The notes below the pieces were generated by a model that was not told the DNA's origin, did no database searches, and saw only the letters and a list, made by a program, of their open reading frames with translations. Position numbers and translations under genes: made by a program. From an uncultured Rhodospirillaceae bacterium (GTDB lineage Bacteria; Pseudomonadota; Alphaproteobacteria; MPNO01; UBA2964), in assembly GCA_913052165.1 (NCBI GenBank), contig CAJXEC010000007.1, forward strand, positions 1 through 45,083: DNA of 45,083 nucleotides, read 5' to 3'. How positions within the stretch are numbered: position 1 is the first letter of the stretch; every line of letters begins with the position of its first letter. Shown here piece by piece: positions 44,041 to 45,083 of this stretch.

Positions 44041-45083
44041 CTACCCAATCAGGGTCAAGACCCCAGTGTAGCCGTATATTCTGTTGTTGGAAATTTCTCC
44101 ATTTGCAAAAAAGCCTATCAGTGACTGCTCTCCGAGAATTCCCTGGATAGTTTTTAATTCTACCGATCCTCTCCCGAAAAGATTGGGGCCCCTCGCAACA
44201 CATGAGAAATAAAAAGCAGCTTTTGGAGTCCCAGAGGCCCGACGCTCTAAATCAGAGACCATACGTTTAAGATCTGCGATGGCGCTGGCGCCATCGCGTC
44301 TCACGAACATTACTCGATCTCCAGGCTTCACGTACTGACCGACGGCAATTGACTCATTATCAGGTGAGATCCCTATCAAATTTCTAACAAGGTAATCGCC
44401 GGTATCTGACCCCTCAATTGGTATTGCAACGTGGACATAACCCATTGCCTTAGAGAGGTCTCGTGACAACAAATCACCAATATCAGATTTGAACACCTCA
44501 AATGCGGAACGATTATCTAACGAGTAAATAATATTTTCTTCTGCCGCCGTAACAAAATGAATGTCGCCTATGGGACTGCAACCCTGGGTGAGGCCGGTAT
44601 GAGCAACAACCTCTGATCCAAACAAAATGCCTGACACACCGCCATCCATAATATCATTAGAAATCTGCTCGTGAGCCCCTCTAGAAGACGTCATTCCACC
44701 AACCAAAAAACAGCCTGTTTGTTCTTGGATAATATTTAGCGTTTCTTCAATGCCAGAGGCTCTGGGATCAGCATGAACAATTCCAAGTGTGGGATTATGA
44801 TTTTTTGCCCACGAAATAATCTCTTCAGGGATTTCATTATGGTTCAGTCTAATAGATGGTAAAACCCGAAAACTGTCCTGCGGGAGACGCCCTAACATGA
44901 TCGCAATCGCGGGTATATCGAATAACTCTATCCCAGAGACACATATTCCAAATCCGACCGTGCCGACCCATTGGGAGATACCTGTTTGTTCTCTGAGACG
45001 ACTTAGTATCGCGGTGACGTTTTGTTCTAGGGCGTCCGTGAGGTAAACAAACCCGATATTTTCGCCTGATTGAGTATCACCTA
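44041..45083 (-). CDS. FIST-domain sensory protein, partial (N-terminus beyond window)
   Basis: The frame is open from the stop at 44041 to the right edge. The first ATG inside the window (44898) is internal: upstream codons read GDTQSGENIGFVYLTDALEQ and more of the FIST_N domain. FIST_N continues with GCFLVGGMTSSRGAH and GGVSGILFGSEVVAHTGLTQGCSPIG; the C-terminal FIST_C has RVMFVRRDGASAIADLKRMV, AAFYFSCVARGPNLFGR and IGFFANGEI. FIST proteins bind small ligands, thought to include amino acids, and often signal to chemotaxis or cyclic-di-GMP partners. No such partner is visible here. Confidence 0.92.
   Translation of the reverse strand, partial: GDTQSGENIGFVYLTDALEQNVTAILSRLREQTGISQWVGTVGFGICVSGIELFDIPAIAIMLGRLPQDSFRVLPSIRLNHNEIPEEIISWAKNHNPTLGIVHADPRASGIEETLNIIQEQTGCFLVGGMTSSRGAHEQISNDIMDGGVSGILFGSEVVAHTGLTQGCSPIGDIHFVTAAEENIIYSLDNRSAFEVFKSDIGDLLSRDLSKAMGYVHVAIPIEGSDTGDYLVRNLIGISPDNESIAVGQYVKPGDRVMFVRRDGASAIADLKRMVSDLERRASGTPKAAFYFSCVARGPNLFGRGSVELKTIQGILGEQSLIGFFANGEISNNRIYGYTGVLTLIG

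Noticed and set aside
1-45083. CRISPR array, prophage, insertion sequence, rRNA operon or riboswitch
   Set aside because: I found no regularly spaced repeats, transposase or phage genes, rRNA sequence or recognisable riboswitch core on reading both strands.

Overview
The window looks like a chromosomal segment of an alphaproteobacterium with a moderate, somewhat AT-rich composition, probably a free-living aquatic or marine lineage. The evidence is the block SUV3-like helicase / S4 RNA-binding protein / ferredoxin FdxA / CarD, the divergent acnA-ccmA pair, an IalB-family secreted protein and a cytochrome c maturation (system I) operon. Genus-level placement is inference. No phage, transposase, integrase, CRISPR array or rRNA gene was seen. 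Three tRNA genes are present, all on the minus strand: Arg-TCG, Arg-CCT and Ala-CGC.

Layout. 1-3.4 kb: partial MFS permease with no conventional start codon, a dienelactone-hydrolase-type enzyme, and an intact MetE-C-like protein beside a decayed 5' relic of a second MetE-C-like gene. 3.4-8.2 kb: PEP-mutase/oxaloacetate-decarboxylase-type enzyme, two tRNA-Arg genes flanking a secreted esterase, a possible interrupted gene, a PagL-type lipid A deacylase and a proline iminopeptidase. 8.3-14.4 kb: M48 lipoprotein protease, then (minus strand) carD, fdxA, a TerB-like protein, an S4 protein and a SUV3-like helicase. 14.6-19.3 kb: htpG, preceded by a heat-shock-like promoter, convergent with acnA. 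19.5-26.2 kb: a complete tightly packed ccmABCDEFGHI operon for attaching haem to c-type cytochromes.

26.2-30.4 kb: a leaderless NMT1/THI5-like binding protein, lpxD, tRNA-Ala, yggT-folD and a VOC protein. 30.4-32.6 kb: amidohydrolase and an EamA permease, which with the VOC gene may form a small catabolic/transport group. 32.8-39.4 kb: a long co-directional minus run that reads, in transcription order, SIR2 deacylase, SpoU/TrmH methylase, IalB-like protein, SDR, MFS, rlmN, argG. 39.5-42.6 kb: TauD-type dioxygenase and two intact EamA permeases, plus a broken EamA C-terminal relic that I reconstructed on the plus strand. 42.6-45.1 kb: a gene-poor stretch, an Lrp/AsnC regulator with a small trailing reading frame, and a FIST-domain protein running off the right edge.

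Most of the window is ordinary housekeeping. The least ordinary points are the two previously gene-less intervals that turn out to hold relics (MetE-C-like and EamA), the probable ATT start of the first permease, the long basic insert in the PagL-like protein, the leaderless binding protein, and a possible interrupted gene between tRNA-Arg(CCT) and the PagL gene. I did not find a convincing new multi-gene system.
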